Assembly: GCA_937966555.1 (NCBI GenBank)
Contig: CALCLY010000025.1
Location: 62,001-126,000, forward strand
Source: CALCLY01 sp900552775
GTDB taxonomy: Bacteria > Bacillota > Clostridia > UMGS1883 > UMGS1540
DNA: 64,000 bases
Direction of reading: 5' to 3'
In this document: piece after piece, positions 16,234 through 24,081 of the stretch
How positions within the stretch are numbered: position 1 is the first letter of the stretch
Layout of the letters: the number at the start of each line of letters is the position of its first letter
The notes under the pieces: generated by a model
Told to the model about the DNA's origin: nothing
What the model saw: only the letters and a program-made list of their open reading frames with translations
Databases searched by the model: none
Translations under genes and position numbers: made by a program

Positions 16234-16477
16234 AAGGGGATGTTAAAAAGCTCCGGAACGCAAGAAAAGGGGAAAATCAAATATCACGGAATATGCAAAT
16301 GATGCAGTTAGATTTAATTAGAGGCAGAAAAATCAAAAAAATGATTTTTCAAAAAATATACCTTTTCTTGCTATCAGCAAACTTCACCTCTCGACGTACC
16401 TATGTACGCCTTCGGGTAACCCAAAACAAAAGTTTTGGCTCAGTTTGCCGATTCCAAAGCTTTTTTCCTATCCCCTT
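16234..16477. repeat. MITE-like intergenic element with imperfect terminal inverted repeats
   Basis: The 300-nt gap after the EAL gene holds no credible gene. Its left end (16234-16260, AAGGGGATGTTAAAAAGCTC...) and right end (16449-16477, read in reverse AAGGGGATAGGAAAAAAGCT...) are imperfect inverted repeats. Between them lie small hairpins: CGTAC/GTACG near 16396-16410 and CCAAAAC/GTTTTGG near 16420-16438. No transposase is encoded. The left end recurs almost exactly at 10745-10774 and partly at 49376-49396. Confidence 0.55.
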
Positions 16478-16504
16478 GAAAAAATGGGCTTTTTAAAAAG
16501 CCCC
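16477..16504 (-). terminator. terminator of the rpiR-type gene
   Basis: A perfect palindrome GGGCTTTTT/AAAAAGCCC (16486-16503), followed on the minus strand by ATTTTTT. It lies 24 nt past the regulator stop. Confidence 0.75.
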
Positions 16505-16527
16505 GATTTTATAAATCTTTTCTGCTA

Positions 16528-17364
16528 TTAATATTTCTTTGTTTTTAAAGCATTTTCAACGTTATTTATTGCGCGCGCCGCATCTTCGCCCATGTGATTT
16601 ACAATGTAGGCATAAATTGAATCTATTATAGCAAGCGCCGCAATACGTGAGTTAAGCCCCAAAATTGAATACTGTGTTTCTTTTGAAGACGTATAAAGCG
16701 AAATATCCGAAGCTTTAACAATTGGAGATTTGCCGTGATTGGTTATCGAAATTGTGAAAGCTTCGTTTTTTTTGGCAATTTGCAGAGCTTCAACAATATC
16801 GCGCGAAGAACCCGAGTGGGATATTCCCAAAGCCACATCGCCTTTTTTCATGTGAGACGCGGCAATTGCCTGCATGTGGTTGTCGCAGTATGCAAACGCG
16901 CTGCACCCCGCGCGCATGAATTTGTGCGCGGCATCAAGCGCCACGGCGGAGGAATTACCGAGCCCGAATATGTAGACGGCTCCGGCTGTGAGTATTTTTT
17001 GCGCCGCAAGCTCAAGTGTTTTGGAATTTAAGCTGCTTTTGGTCATTTCGAGGGAGCGGTATATATCATCGGAAAGCTTTTCAAATATTTCAAAACAGCT
17101 GTCTGTCGGCAATATATCGGGGTTTGTAAGATTTTGACCGCTTTCCTGTGCAACCGAGATTTTGAGTGCCTGGTATCCCGAAAAGCCGAGGCGGCGTGCA
17201 AAACGGACTATTGTGGCTTCGGAGCTTTCCGCTGCATCGGCAAGCTCGGTTATGGACAGGGGAATAATTGCCTGTGGGTTGGCGAGAATAAAATCCGCTA
17301 TTTTTTTTTCCGATTTCCCCATTTTTTCATATTTTATTTGTATGTTTAATATTGTTTTGTTCAT
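16528..17364 (-). CDS. MurR/RpiR-family transcriptional regulator (HTH plus SIS domain)
   Basis: A 278-residue regulator. Residues 1-77 form the RpiR-type helix-turn-helix (ITELADAAESSEATIVRFARRLGF is its core; quoted in part as SSEATIVRFARRLGF). Residues about 120-260 form a SIS phosphosugar-binding domain (VYIFGLGNSSAVALDAAHKF; GISHSGSSRDIVEAL; ITNHGKSPIVKASD). Such proteins sense phosphorylated sugars and repress or activate nearby catabolic genes. It is divergent from the nine-gene operon starting at 17561, with both promoters in the shared 196-nt gap, so it is the likely local regulator. The ligand is probably a phosphorylated intermediate of that operon, which is inference. Confidence 0.92.
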   Translation of the reverse strand: MNKTILNIQIKYEKMGKSEKKIADFILANPQAIIPLSITELADAAESSEATIVRFARRLGFSGYQALKISVAQESGQNLTNPDILPTDSCFEIFEKLSDDIYRSLEMTKSSLNSKTLELAAQKILTAGAVYIFGLGNSSAVALDAAHKFMRAGCSAFAYCDNHMQAIAASHMKKGDVALGISHSGSSRDIVEALQIAKKNEAFTISITNHGKSPIVKASDISLYTSSKETQYSILGLNSRIAALAIIDSIYAYIVNHMGEDAARAINNVENALKTKKY

Positions 17365-17426
17365 ATAATTTCTTCACTTTCGGTTATTGATTTAAGAGCG
17401 TTTTAAATGTTTTTTTCACTATATAT

Positions 17427-17455
17427 ATTTTATATCAAAAAAAATATCCTGTCAA
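17427..17455 (-). promoter_or_regulatory. sigma-A promoter of the rpiR-type gene
   Basis: On the minus strand TTGACA (17455-17450), 17 nt, TAAAAT (17432-17427). Confidence 0.7.
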
Positions 17456-17477
17456 TGAAAAAATTTTTTAAAAACAC

Positions 17478-17506
17478 TTGAAATTTCTTTTTATTTGTGC
17501 TATAAT
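17478..17506 (+). promoter_or_regulatory. sigma-A promoter of the nine-gene catabolic operon
   Basis: TTGAAA (17478-17483), 17 nt, TATAAT (17501-17506), about 55 nt before the first start codon. The -35 boxes of the two divergent promoters are only about 22 nt apart, so one bound regulator could affect both. Confidence 0.7.
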
Positions 17507-17560
17507 TTTTTTGAAAAAAGAGCTTAAAAACGAAAAATATTTTCAGAATGGAGAGGTTTT

Positions 17561-18982
17561 ATGAACGATTTACTGTTTACTCTGATATTAACAGAGCTTG
17601 AAGATGCAGTCGGAAAAGAAAATTGTTCGACAAAAGAGATTGATAAAATAACTCACAGTGTCGACTATTTCTGGCTTTCGAGAATGTGGGCCGACAGGGG
17701 GCTCAGAATGCCCGAAGCGGCGGCTGTTGTTTCGCCGAAAAATGCCAAAGAGGTAAGCGCGGTACTTAAAATTGCAAATTATTACAAGATCCCCGTGACG
17801 ACATGGGGCGGCGGCGGCGGCACCCAGGGAGGGGCGCTTCCCGTGGCAGGCGGCATTGTTCTCGATACGAAGAGAATGAATGAGATTTATGACATAAATG
17901 AAAAATCAATGTACATAGAGTGCGGAACCGGCGCTATATATAAGCACCTCGAATGGGCGGCAAACGAGAGGGGATATGCCACAATGCATTACCCGAGTTC
18001 TTTGACATGCTCCACCGTCGGCGGATTTTTGGCACACCGCGGCATAGGCGTTGTTTCCACAAAATACGGAAAAATTGACGATATGGTGCTCGGCATGGAG
18101 GTTGTTTTGCCAAACGGCGATATTATTGAAACGTCTCCGGCGCCGAAACATGCGGCAGGTCCCGATTTAAATCAGATTTTTATAGGCTCTGAGGGAACTC
18201 TGGGCATTATGACAAAGGCACAGATGCGTATTTACGATATGCCCGAGGAGAGACGCTTCCGCGGTTTCCTGTTCCAGAATATGGACGACGCTTTTTGCGG
18301 CGCACGTGAGCTTTTGCAGAAATTCAAACCGTCCGTTATGAGGCTTTACGATGAAGCGGAAACGGCAACGCTTATCAAAAAAATAGTCGGGGTAGAGAAA
18401 AAGGGCGCGTTTATGAACGTTGCGATAGAAGGTGTTTCAGAGCTTGTTGAAGTTGAAGAAAAGATTCTTCTCGATACGTTTGTAAATAAATATCATGCGG
18501 AGGATTTGGGCTCCGAGTACGGTGAAAAATGGTGGAAGGAGAAAATAACGTTCTTCTATCCGGGGCACATGATGGATGTTCCGCAGATGTTCGGAACAAT
18601 GGATACCATAGCTCCGTATGACAAAATCGAAAAAATATACTGGGAGATGAAAAAAGCAATAGAAACAAATTTCCCCATGGCAAGGTTTATTGCGCATTTT
18701 TCGCACTGGTACGAATGGGGCTGCATGATTTACGACAGATTTATCGTAGACGATGTTCCGAAAGATCCGCATGACGCACTCCGTCTTCACCAGGAAATAT
18801 GGACGTGCGGCGTAAGAACGGCACTCCAAAACGGCGGTGTTGTAAACGATCATCACGGAGTCGGCATTAAGCTCGGCAGACTTATGAAAGAACAGTACGG
18901 CCCTGCAATGCAGGTGTTTGAAGGACTTAAAAAACAGCTTGATCCTAACGGAATTATGAATCCGTACAAGCTGGGATTATAA
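17561..18982 (+). CDS. FAD-binding oxidase/dehydrogenase (GlcD/AGPS-like, 2-hydroxyacid type)
   Basis: A 473-residue flavoprotein of the VAO/PCMH family. The FAD-binding domain shows PEAAAVVSPKNAKEVSAVL (near 48), a glycine-rich TTWGGGGGTQGGALPVAGG stretch, and SLTCSTVGGFLAHRG with GSEGTLGIMTKA. The C-terminal half is the FAD-oxidase cap, ending with NDHHGVG and LDPNGIMNPYKLG. The HHG form recalls alkylglycerone-phosphate synthases as much as D-lactate or glycolate oxidases (usually HGIG). With the Fe-S partner next door and the fused ETF further down, the likely role is oxidising a hydroxy acid and passing electrons to ETF. The substrate is unknown. AGAATGGAGAGG precedes the ATG. Confidence 0.85.
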   Translation: MNDLLFTLILTELEDAVGKENCSTKEIDKITHSVDYFWLSRMWADRGLRMPEAAAVVSPKNAKEVSAVLKIANYYKIPVTTWGGGGGTQGGALPVAGGIVLDTKRMNEIYDINEKSMYIECGTGAIYKHLEWAANERGYATMHYPSSLTCSTVGGFLAHRGIGVVSTKYGKIDDMVLGMEVVLPNGDIIETSPAPKHAAGPDLNQIFIGSEGTLGIMTKAQMRIYDMPEERRFRGFLFQNMDDAFCGARELLQKFKPSVMRLYDEAETATLIKKIVGVEKKGAFMNVAIEGVSELVEVEEKILLDTFVNKYHAEDLGSEYGEKWWKEKITFFYPGHMMDVPQMFGTMDTIAPYDKIEKIYWEMKKAIETNFPMARFIAHFSHWYEWGCMIYDRFIVDDVPKDPHDALRLHQEIWTCGVRTALQNGGVVNDHHGVGIKLGRLMKEQYGPAMQVFEGLKKQLDPNGIMNPYKLGL

Positions 18983-18992
18983 GGAGGGTATT

Positions 18993-20078
18993 ATGCATTT
19001 TTCGGAATCAGCTAAAAAGAATATAGACTCATGCCGTTTCTGCTGGATGTGCAGACATATTTGCCCCATCGGAAACGTAACGGGACAGGAGAGAAATACG
19101 GCAAGAGCAAGAGCGCTGTCGCTTTCCATGGTGGCGCGCGGCTCGGCAGATTTTTCGGAGGATATTATAGATAACGTTTATCAGTGCGCATTGTGCAGAG
19201 CCTGCACAAATGACTGCGCAACAGGCTACGACCCGGTTGTATACACAAAAGAAGCAAGACTCATGGCGGCTTTGGAGGGTAAAATGCCCGAGTATGCCGA
19301 GAGACTTCTTTTAAATATTGAAAAAACGGGCAATGTGTACGGCGAAAAGAAAATTGACGAAGAGCTTATGGCGGAAATCAGCCCGGGAGGAGAAAAGAGC
19401 GATACGCTTTTCTATCTGGGTACGGATGCAATTTACAAAACGCCAAAAAACGCAATTGCCGCAATACGCGTTTTGAGAAAAGCAGGAATTAAATTTGAGC
19501 TTCTTAAAGATGAACCCGAAAGCGGTTATGCCGAAGATTTTCTTTTCGGTGCGGCGGACGAAACGAAGAAAGCGATGAAAAAATGCGCAAAGGCTTTAAA
19601 CGAATATAAAACCGTAATCGTTTATAACCCCGACGATGCAAAAGAATTTTTAAGAGAATATAAGGAATGGGGAACAGACCTTTCCGCAAATATCAGAACT
19701 TTTGTTTCCGTATTGGCGGAAAGCGTTAAAAACGGCAGCCTTAAAGCGGAAAAAGGCGAAAAGACGTTTACGCCTCAGGACACGCCGTCGCTTTCGAGAG
19801 AGCTTGAGGATTCGGAAAGTCTGAGAGACGTGCTTTCTGCATTCGGAGAAATAAAAGAAATGCTTCTTATAAAGAAAGACACCGTGCTTTGCGCAAATCT
19901 TATTATGAACGAATATATGCCGGGCGTTATGAAAGCCGTTGCGGAAAAAAGATGGGCGGACGCGCTGCATGTGGGCGCAAAAACGGTTGTGACTTCGTCA
20001 CCTGCCGAATATTTCATGCTCCAAAGCACAAAGCCCGAGGGAATAGAGCTCCTGAGCATAGAGGAGGTAGTTTTGTAA
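18993..20078 (+). CDS. Fe-S oxidoreductase subunit (GlcF-like) without CCG-domain cysteines
   Basis: A 361-residue protein beginning with two [4Fe-4S] motifs: CRFCWMCRHICPIGN near residue 12 and CALCRACTNDCATGY near 65. This is the N-terminal arrangement of GlcF and LutA-like electron-transfer subunits. The rest resembles the following domain of that family, but the expected CCG motifs are not seen; where they should stand the sequence reads KDEPESGYAEDFLFGA. The protein would carry electrons from the upstream flavoprotein but lack the usual C-terminal cofactor site. AAGGAGG precedes the ATG, and the stop overlaps the aldolase start by 1 nt. Confidence 0.83.
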   Translation: MHFSESAKKNIDSCRFCWMCRHICPIGNVTGQERNTARARALSLSMVARGSADFSEDIIDNVYQCALCRACTNDCATGYDPVVYTKEARLMAALEGKMPEYAERLLLNIEKTGNVYGEKKIDEELMAEISPGGEKSDTLFYLGTDAIYKTPKNAIAAIRVLRKAGIKFELLKDEPESGYAEDFLFGAADETKKAMKKCAKALNEYKTVIVYNPDDAKEFLREYKEWGTDLSANIRTFVSVLAESVKNGSLKAEKGEKTFTPQDTPSLSRELEDSESLRDVLSAFGEIKEMLLIKKDTVLCANLIMNEYMPGVMKAVAEKRWADALHVGAKTVVTSSPAEYFMLQSTKPEGIELLSIEEVVL

Positions 20079-20905
20079 TGCTTTTAAATTTAAAACAATT
20101 ACTTGATTATACAAACGGGAAGGAATTTGCCGTTCCCGCGTTTAATGTATATAATATGGAAACGGTTATGGGTATAATGGCTGCGGCGGAAGAAACAAAC
20201 GCGCCCGTTATAATCCAGTGTTACTCGCGTCTTTTCACAAACGGCGAGGGAGCATATGTTGCACCTTTGGCGGTTGCGGCGGCTGAAATGGCACACACAC
20301 CCGTTTGTTTCCATCTGGACCACGGCGCGGGCGAAGCGGAAGTTATGAAAGCTTTGCGCGGCGGAGCAACGGGAATTATGATAGACGGTTCCGCATACAG
20401 CTTTGAGGAAAATGTGGCGCTTACAAAGCGCGTAAGAAAACTCTGCGATGCACTCGGCGTGCCGGTTGAGGCGGAACTCGGACATGTGGGGACGGTAAAT
20501 GATGAGCATATGGCAGATTTTACTGAAGTTTCCGACGCTGTAAAGTTCGTTCAGGAAACGGGCGTGGCATCTCTTGCCGTTATGGTCGGTACGGCTCACG
20601 GCAGATACAAAAAAGCGCCGCGGCTTGACATGCAGCGCATTCGCGACATAAGCCGCGAGACAGGTATTCCGATAGTGCTGCACGGTGGAAGCGGCGTGCC
20701 GGACGATCAGATAAAAGAGGCAATAAAGTGCGGCATAAGAAAAGTAAATTTTGGAACGGACGTATGCTATTCGTTCCTTGACAAGGTTTTTGAAACATCG
20801 CGCGACAAAGTGGCGATAGATATGTTTATGAAAGACGCGGTTCAAAACGTAAAGAATTTTGCCGTAAACAAAATAAAGCTTTTGGGAGCTGACAATAAAG
20901 CATGA
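20078..20905 (+). CDS. class II (zinc) ketose-bisphosphate aldolase, FBA/IolJ type
   Basis: A 275-residue TIM-barrel aldolase. It opens with LKQLLDYTNGKEFAVPAFNVYN, shown here by the segment FAVPAFNVYN. Zinc and catalytic residues lie in HLDHGAG (near 81-87), EAELGHVG, GTAHGRYK and VLHGGSGVPDD. The end has IRKVNFGTD, the phosphate-binding segment. Family members cleave fructose- or tagatose-bisphosphate, or 2-deoxy-5-keto-gluconate 6-phosphate (IolJ) to DHAP and malonate semialdehyde. The neighbouring PfkB kinase and IolB favour the IolJ-type reaction, by inference. The ATG overlaps the previous stop (TAATG) with GGAGG upstream; an in-frame ATG at 19889 inside the previous gene is not used. 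Confidence 0.9.
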   Translation: MLLNLKQLLDYTNGKEFAVPAFNVYNMETVMGIMAAAEETNAPVIIQCYSRLFTNGEGAYVAPLAVAAAEMAHTPVCFHLDHGAGEAEVMKALRGGATGIMIDGSAYSFEENVALTKRVRKLCDALGVPVEAELGHVGTVNDEHMADFTEVSDAVKFVQETGVASLAVMVGTAHGRYKKAPRLDMQRIRDISRETGIPIVLHGGSGVPDDQIKEAIKCGIRKVNFGTDVCYSFLDKVFETSRDKVAIDMFMKDAVQNVKNFAVNKIKLLGADNKA

Positions 20906-21834
20906 TAAAAATAGTGGGAATAGGTGCAAATGTACATGATACTTTAATATCCGTGCCGCATTTCCCGAAAGAGGACACAAAATCAAAGTGCACTTTTGTA
21001 ACGGAAAGTGGCGGAGGGCCCTGTGCAACGGGTCTTGTTGCGGCATCAAAACTCGGCGCGGAGTGTGCGTATATAGGCGCGCTGGCAGATGATGCCGGCG
21101 GAAAGTTTCTGCTTTCCGATATGATAAAATTCGGAGTTTCGGCAGAATACACGGTTTTGCAAAAAAACGCTTCGTCCTTTGCCTCATATATTCTTTTAAA
21201 CACCGGGAACGCGACAAGAACATGCGTTTTTAACAAAGATAATCTGCCGATTTTTGAAATTGACGAAAATGCAAAAAAAGCCATTGAGGCGGCAGAGGTT
21301 CTGATGGTGGACGGAAATGAGCTTGAAAACGCCGTAAAAGGCGCAAAAATTGCGCGCGGTGCCAAAACGAAAGTGCTTTATGACGCGGGCGGAATTTATG
21401 AAGACGTTGAAAAGCTTTTGAGACTTACCGACATACTTATTCCGTCCGAAGAATTTTCACTGGAATTTACGGGAAAGAAAACTGCCGAAGATGCGGCACA
21501 TGCGCTTTTTGAGATGTTCTCGTCCGAGGTTGTTGTAATAACGCAGGGCAAAGAAGGCGGAATAATTCTGCAAAACGGTGAAATACGGCGCTATCCATCA
21601 TTTAAAGTAAATGCCGTGGATTCAAACGGCGCCGGAGACGTATTTCACGGTGCATTTGCATACGGTGTAACAAAAGGCTTTTCATATTATGACTGCTGCG
21701 TTTTTGCAAGTGCGGTTTCGGCGCTTAAGTGCACTGCAGTAGGTGCGCGCGCGGCGGTTCCCTCATATAACGATACAATTAACTTTTTAAAGGAGTGCGG
21801 ACATGATGAATTTAAAGAAAACATGGAACGGTAA
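20902..21834 (+). CDS. PfkB-family carbohydrate kinase (IolC-like role possible)
   Basis: A 310-residue ribokinase-fold kinase. The N-terminal substrate region has GGGPCATGLVAASKLGAE, and the C-terminal signature DSNGAGDVFHGAFAYG near 245 carries the catalytic aspartate and anion hole. It phosphorylates a sugar or sugar acid with ATP. Substrate cannot be read from sequence. Its place between a class II aldolase and IolB suggests 5-dehydro-2-deoxygluconate kinase (IolC) activity, though it is shorter and more generic than typical IolC. The start overlaps the aldolase stop by 4 nt (ATGA). Confidence 0.88.
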   Translation: MIKIVGIGANVHDTLISVPHFPKEDTKSKCTFVTESGGGPCATGLVAASKLGAECAYIGALADDAGGKFLLSDMIKFGVSAEYTVLQKNASSFASYILLNTGNATRTCVFNKDNLPIFEIDENAKKAIEAAEVLMVDGNELENAVKGAKIARGAKTKVLYDAGGIYEDVEKLLRLTDILIPSEEFSLEFTGKKTAEDAAHALFEMFSSEVVVITQGKEGGIILQNGEIRRYPSFKVNAVDSNGAGDVFHGAFAYGVTKGFSYYDCCVFASAVSALKCTAVGARAAVPSYNDTINFLKECGHDEFKENMER

Positions 21835-22594
21835 GTATGGAAAAAGCGAAATTATAACGCGGAAAAACAGTACGATGGAGCGCGTTGAAATCAATGCCCT
21901 AAAGCTTCACGACGGCGAAACAAAAAAATACAGCGAGTGCGGCAAGGAGTACGGCATAACGATTTTGGGCGGAAAATGCTCCGTTGAGGGAGACGGATTT
22001 TCGTTTGAAAAAATCGGAAAGAGAAAAAACGTGTTTGACGGCACGGCAACCTGCGTATATATTCCGCGCAACAAGGAGTTTACAATAAAGGGCGAAGGAG
22101 AAGTTTCGATGATTGTGGCAAAATGCCCGTCGGAAAAAGACTGTGCTCCGCGCCTTATAAGCCCGGATGACATTATAGTAAAATCTTTGGGCAAGCCCGG
22201 CTGGCAGCGTGACGCGCACTTTGTTCTCGATGAAAGATGCGATGCGGATATGATTTACATAGGAGAGGCATATGTTGAAGGCGGTCAGTGGTCGAGCTTT
22301 CCTCCTCATAAGCATGACGATGACAACATGCCCACCGAGGCAGACACGGAAGAGGTTTATTACTATGAATTCGATAAGCCGGAGGGTTTTGGTATTCAAA
22401 TGATCTATTCAAAAGAGGGCGATGTTGACGAGACGATAAAGGTTAAAACAGGTGATTTTGCGGAAATTCACAGAGGATATCATCCGCTTGCAACGGCGCC
22501 CGGATACAAGTGCTACTATTACTGGGTTATGGCAGGGAAAAACAGAGGATTTTTCATGACAACTGACGAAGAGCATGCATGGCTCAATAAATAA
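21803..22594 (+). CDS. iolB: 5-deoxy-glucuronate isomerase (IolB family)
   Basis: A 263-residue bicupin isomerase. IolB converts 5-deoxy-D-glucuronate to 5-dehydro-2-deoxy-D-gluconate in myo-inositol breakdown. The diagnostic stretch is present: GGQWSSFPPHKHDDDNMP near 160-177 gives the metal histidines, followed by EEVYYYEFDKPEGFG and RGYHPLATAPGYKCYYYWVMAG. It also shares PF04962 with KduI, which acts on unsaturated uronate products, but the PPHKHD and EEVYYYE segments are IolB-like. AAAGGAG stands 6 nt before ATG 21803, and this start overlaps the kinase gene by 32 nt. No iolG, iolE or iolD is nearby, so its substrate may come from another route. Confidence 0.88.
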   Translation: MMNLKKTWNGKYGKSEIITRKNSTMERVEINALKLHDGETKKYSECGKEYGITILGGKCSVEGDGFSFEKIGKRKNVFDGTATCVYIPRNKEFTIKGEGEVSMIVAKCPSEKDCAPRLISPDDIIVKSLGKPGWQRDAHFVLDERCDADMIYIGEAYVEGGQWSSFPPHKHDDDNMPTEADTEEVYYYEFDKPEGFGIQMIYSKEGDVDETIKVKTGDFAEIHRGYHPLATAPGYKCYYYWVMAGKNRGFFMTTDEEHAWLNK

Positions 22595-22611
22595 ATTATC
22601 GGAGAGCAGCT

Positions 22612-24081
22612 ATGAAATATGTACTCGGAATAGACTTTGGCGGAGGTTCTTCAAAAGCTTTGCTGCTTTCGGAATCGGGGGAAATTGCAGCCGAAGCGTC
22701 GGTTGAATATCCGACGTATTTCCCCGAAAACGGATTTTGCGAGCAAAGACCCGCCGACTGGTATGATGCGGCATGTGAAAACATACGTATTCTGCTTGAA
22801 AAAAGCGGGGTTTCAAGCTCAGATATAAAGGCGATGGCGCTTGACGCCGCAACGCACACGGCGGTGCTGTGCGACGAAAATTTCAATGTTCTGCGCGATT
22901 CGGTTTACTGGACAGACACAAGAAGCTTTGCCGAATGTAAATTTCTTCGCGAAAAATACGGTGATCTTATTTTGCGGCAATGTTATCACAGCCCGGACAC
23001 AATCTGGACTTTGCCGCAGCTTTTGTGGATTAAAAACCATGAGCCGCAGCTTTTCTCAAAGGTTCGGAAAATTATGTTTGCAAAAGACTATGTGCGCCAC
23101 ATGCTGACGGGTGATTTTGTGACAGACAATGTGGAAGCCGAGGGAAGCATGCTTTTTGATTTTGAAACGCAGAGCTGGTCACATGAACTTTGCTGCATTT
23201 TGGGCATTTCGCCGTCATTTCTGCCGAAGATTGTAAAGCCTTATGATATGGCAGGAAGGATAACAAAACAAGCCGCGCTCAGCACGGGACTGTGCGAAGG
23301 TATGCCCGTTTTATGCGGAACCACGGATACTCTTATGGAGGTGTTTGCCGCAGGCGGCACAAAAAAAGGAGCAATGACCGTAAAGCTTGCTACGGCAGGC
23401 AGAATCTGCGTTATAACGGATGCACCTCTTAAGGGACGCGACTTTGTAAATTACAGCCATTTTAAGGATGGACTGTGGTATCCCGGGACGGCTACAAAAT
23501 CGTGCGCGGCGTCGCTTCGGTGGTACCGCGATACGTTCGGGGGCAAATATGATGAAATGGATAATGAGGCGGAAAGAATTCCGGCAGGTGCGGAAGGACT
23601 TTTGTTCCATCCGTATTTAAACGGCGAACTTACCCCATATGCCGACCCGGAACTTTGCGCAAGCTTTGTGGGAATACGTGCCGGGCATACAAAAGCACAT
23701 TTTACAAGAGCTCTTTTAGAGGGCGTGGCTTTTTCGCTTTTGGAATGCAAAAATGCGCTTGACAAAAAGATGACAGACCATGACAGTGCAGCTGCGGCAA
23801 TAGGCGGAGGAGCAAAAAGTCCTCTTTGGCGGCAGATTGTTTCGGATGTGCTTAACATAAAACTTGCAGTTAAAAACTGCAGTGACTCATCTTTGGGAAG
23901 CGCAATGCTTGCAGGTGTGTATGCAGGATTTTTCGATTCGTACGAAAGCGCGCTGCAAAAATGCACACACACGGTTTCCGAAACCGTGCCATCAAAGGCA
24001 AGACACGAAAAATATATGAAAGTTTTCGGGCGCTACAAGGCAGTGCATGACGCTTTGGCGCCGATATATAAAATGAAATGA
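22612..24081 (+). CDS. FGGY-family carbohydrate kinase (xylulokinase-like)
   Basis: A 489-residue kinase of the actin-like FGGY fold. The N-terminal phosphate-1 motif is GIDFGGGSSKALLLS, and TDTRSFAECKFL follows a WTD substrate loop. The second half has PVLCGTTDTLMEVFAAGG and the signature region AIGGGAKSPLWRQIVSDVL with adenosine-binding GSAMLAGVYAG near the end. Members phosphorylate xylulose, ribulose, gluconate, glycerol and others; the closest feel is xylulokinase. It would phosphorylate a ketose in the same pathway. GGAGAGCAGCT precedes the ATG, and the stop overlaps the ETF gene by 4 nt. Confidence 0.9.
   Translation: MKYVLGIDFGGGSSKALLLSESGEIAAEASVEYPTYFPENGFCEQRPADWYDAACENIRILLEKSGVSSSDIKAMALDAATHTAVLCDENFNVLRDSVYWTDTRSFAECKFLREKYGDLILRQCYHSPDTIWTLPQLLWIKNHEPQLFSKVRKIMFAKDYVRHMLTGDFVTDNVEAEGSMLFDFETQSWSHELCCILGISPSFLPKIVKPYDMAGRITKQAALSTGLCEGMPVLCGTTDTLMEVFAAGGTKKGAMTVKLATAGRICVITDAPLKGRDFVNYSHFKDGLWYPGTATKSCAASLRWYRDTFGGKYDEMDNEAERIPAGAEGLLFHPYLNGELTPYADPELCASFVGIRAGHTKAHFTRALLEGVAFSLLECKNALDKKMTDHDSAAAAIGGGAKSPLWRQIVSDVLNIKLAVKNCSDSSLGSAMLAGVYAGFFDSYESALQKCTHTVSETVPSKARHEKYMKVFGRYKAVHDALAPIYKMK

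Noticed and set aside
16293..16496. 67-residue plus-strand ORF after the EAL gene
   Set aside because: It lies almost wholly inside the repeat with inverted ends, lacks a good ribosome site and has no family resemblance.
21803..22594. KduI (uronate isomerase linked to the lyases) instead of IolB
   Set aside because: The PPHKHDDDNMP and EEVYYYEFDKP segments follow the IolB pattern; KduI is only a fold relative.
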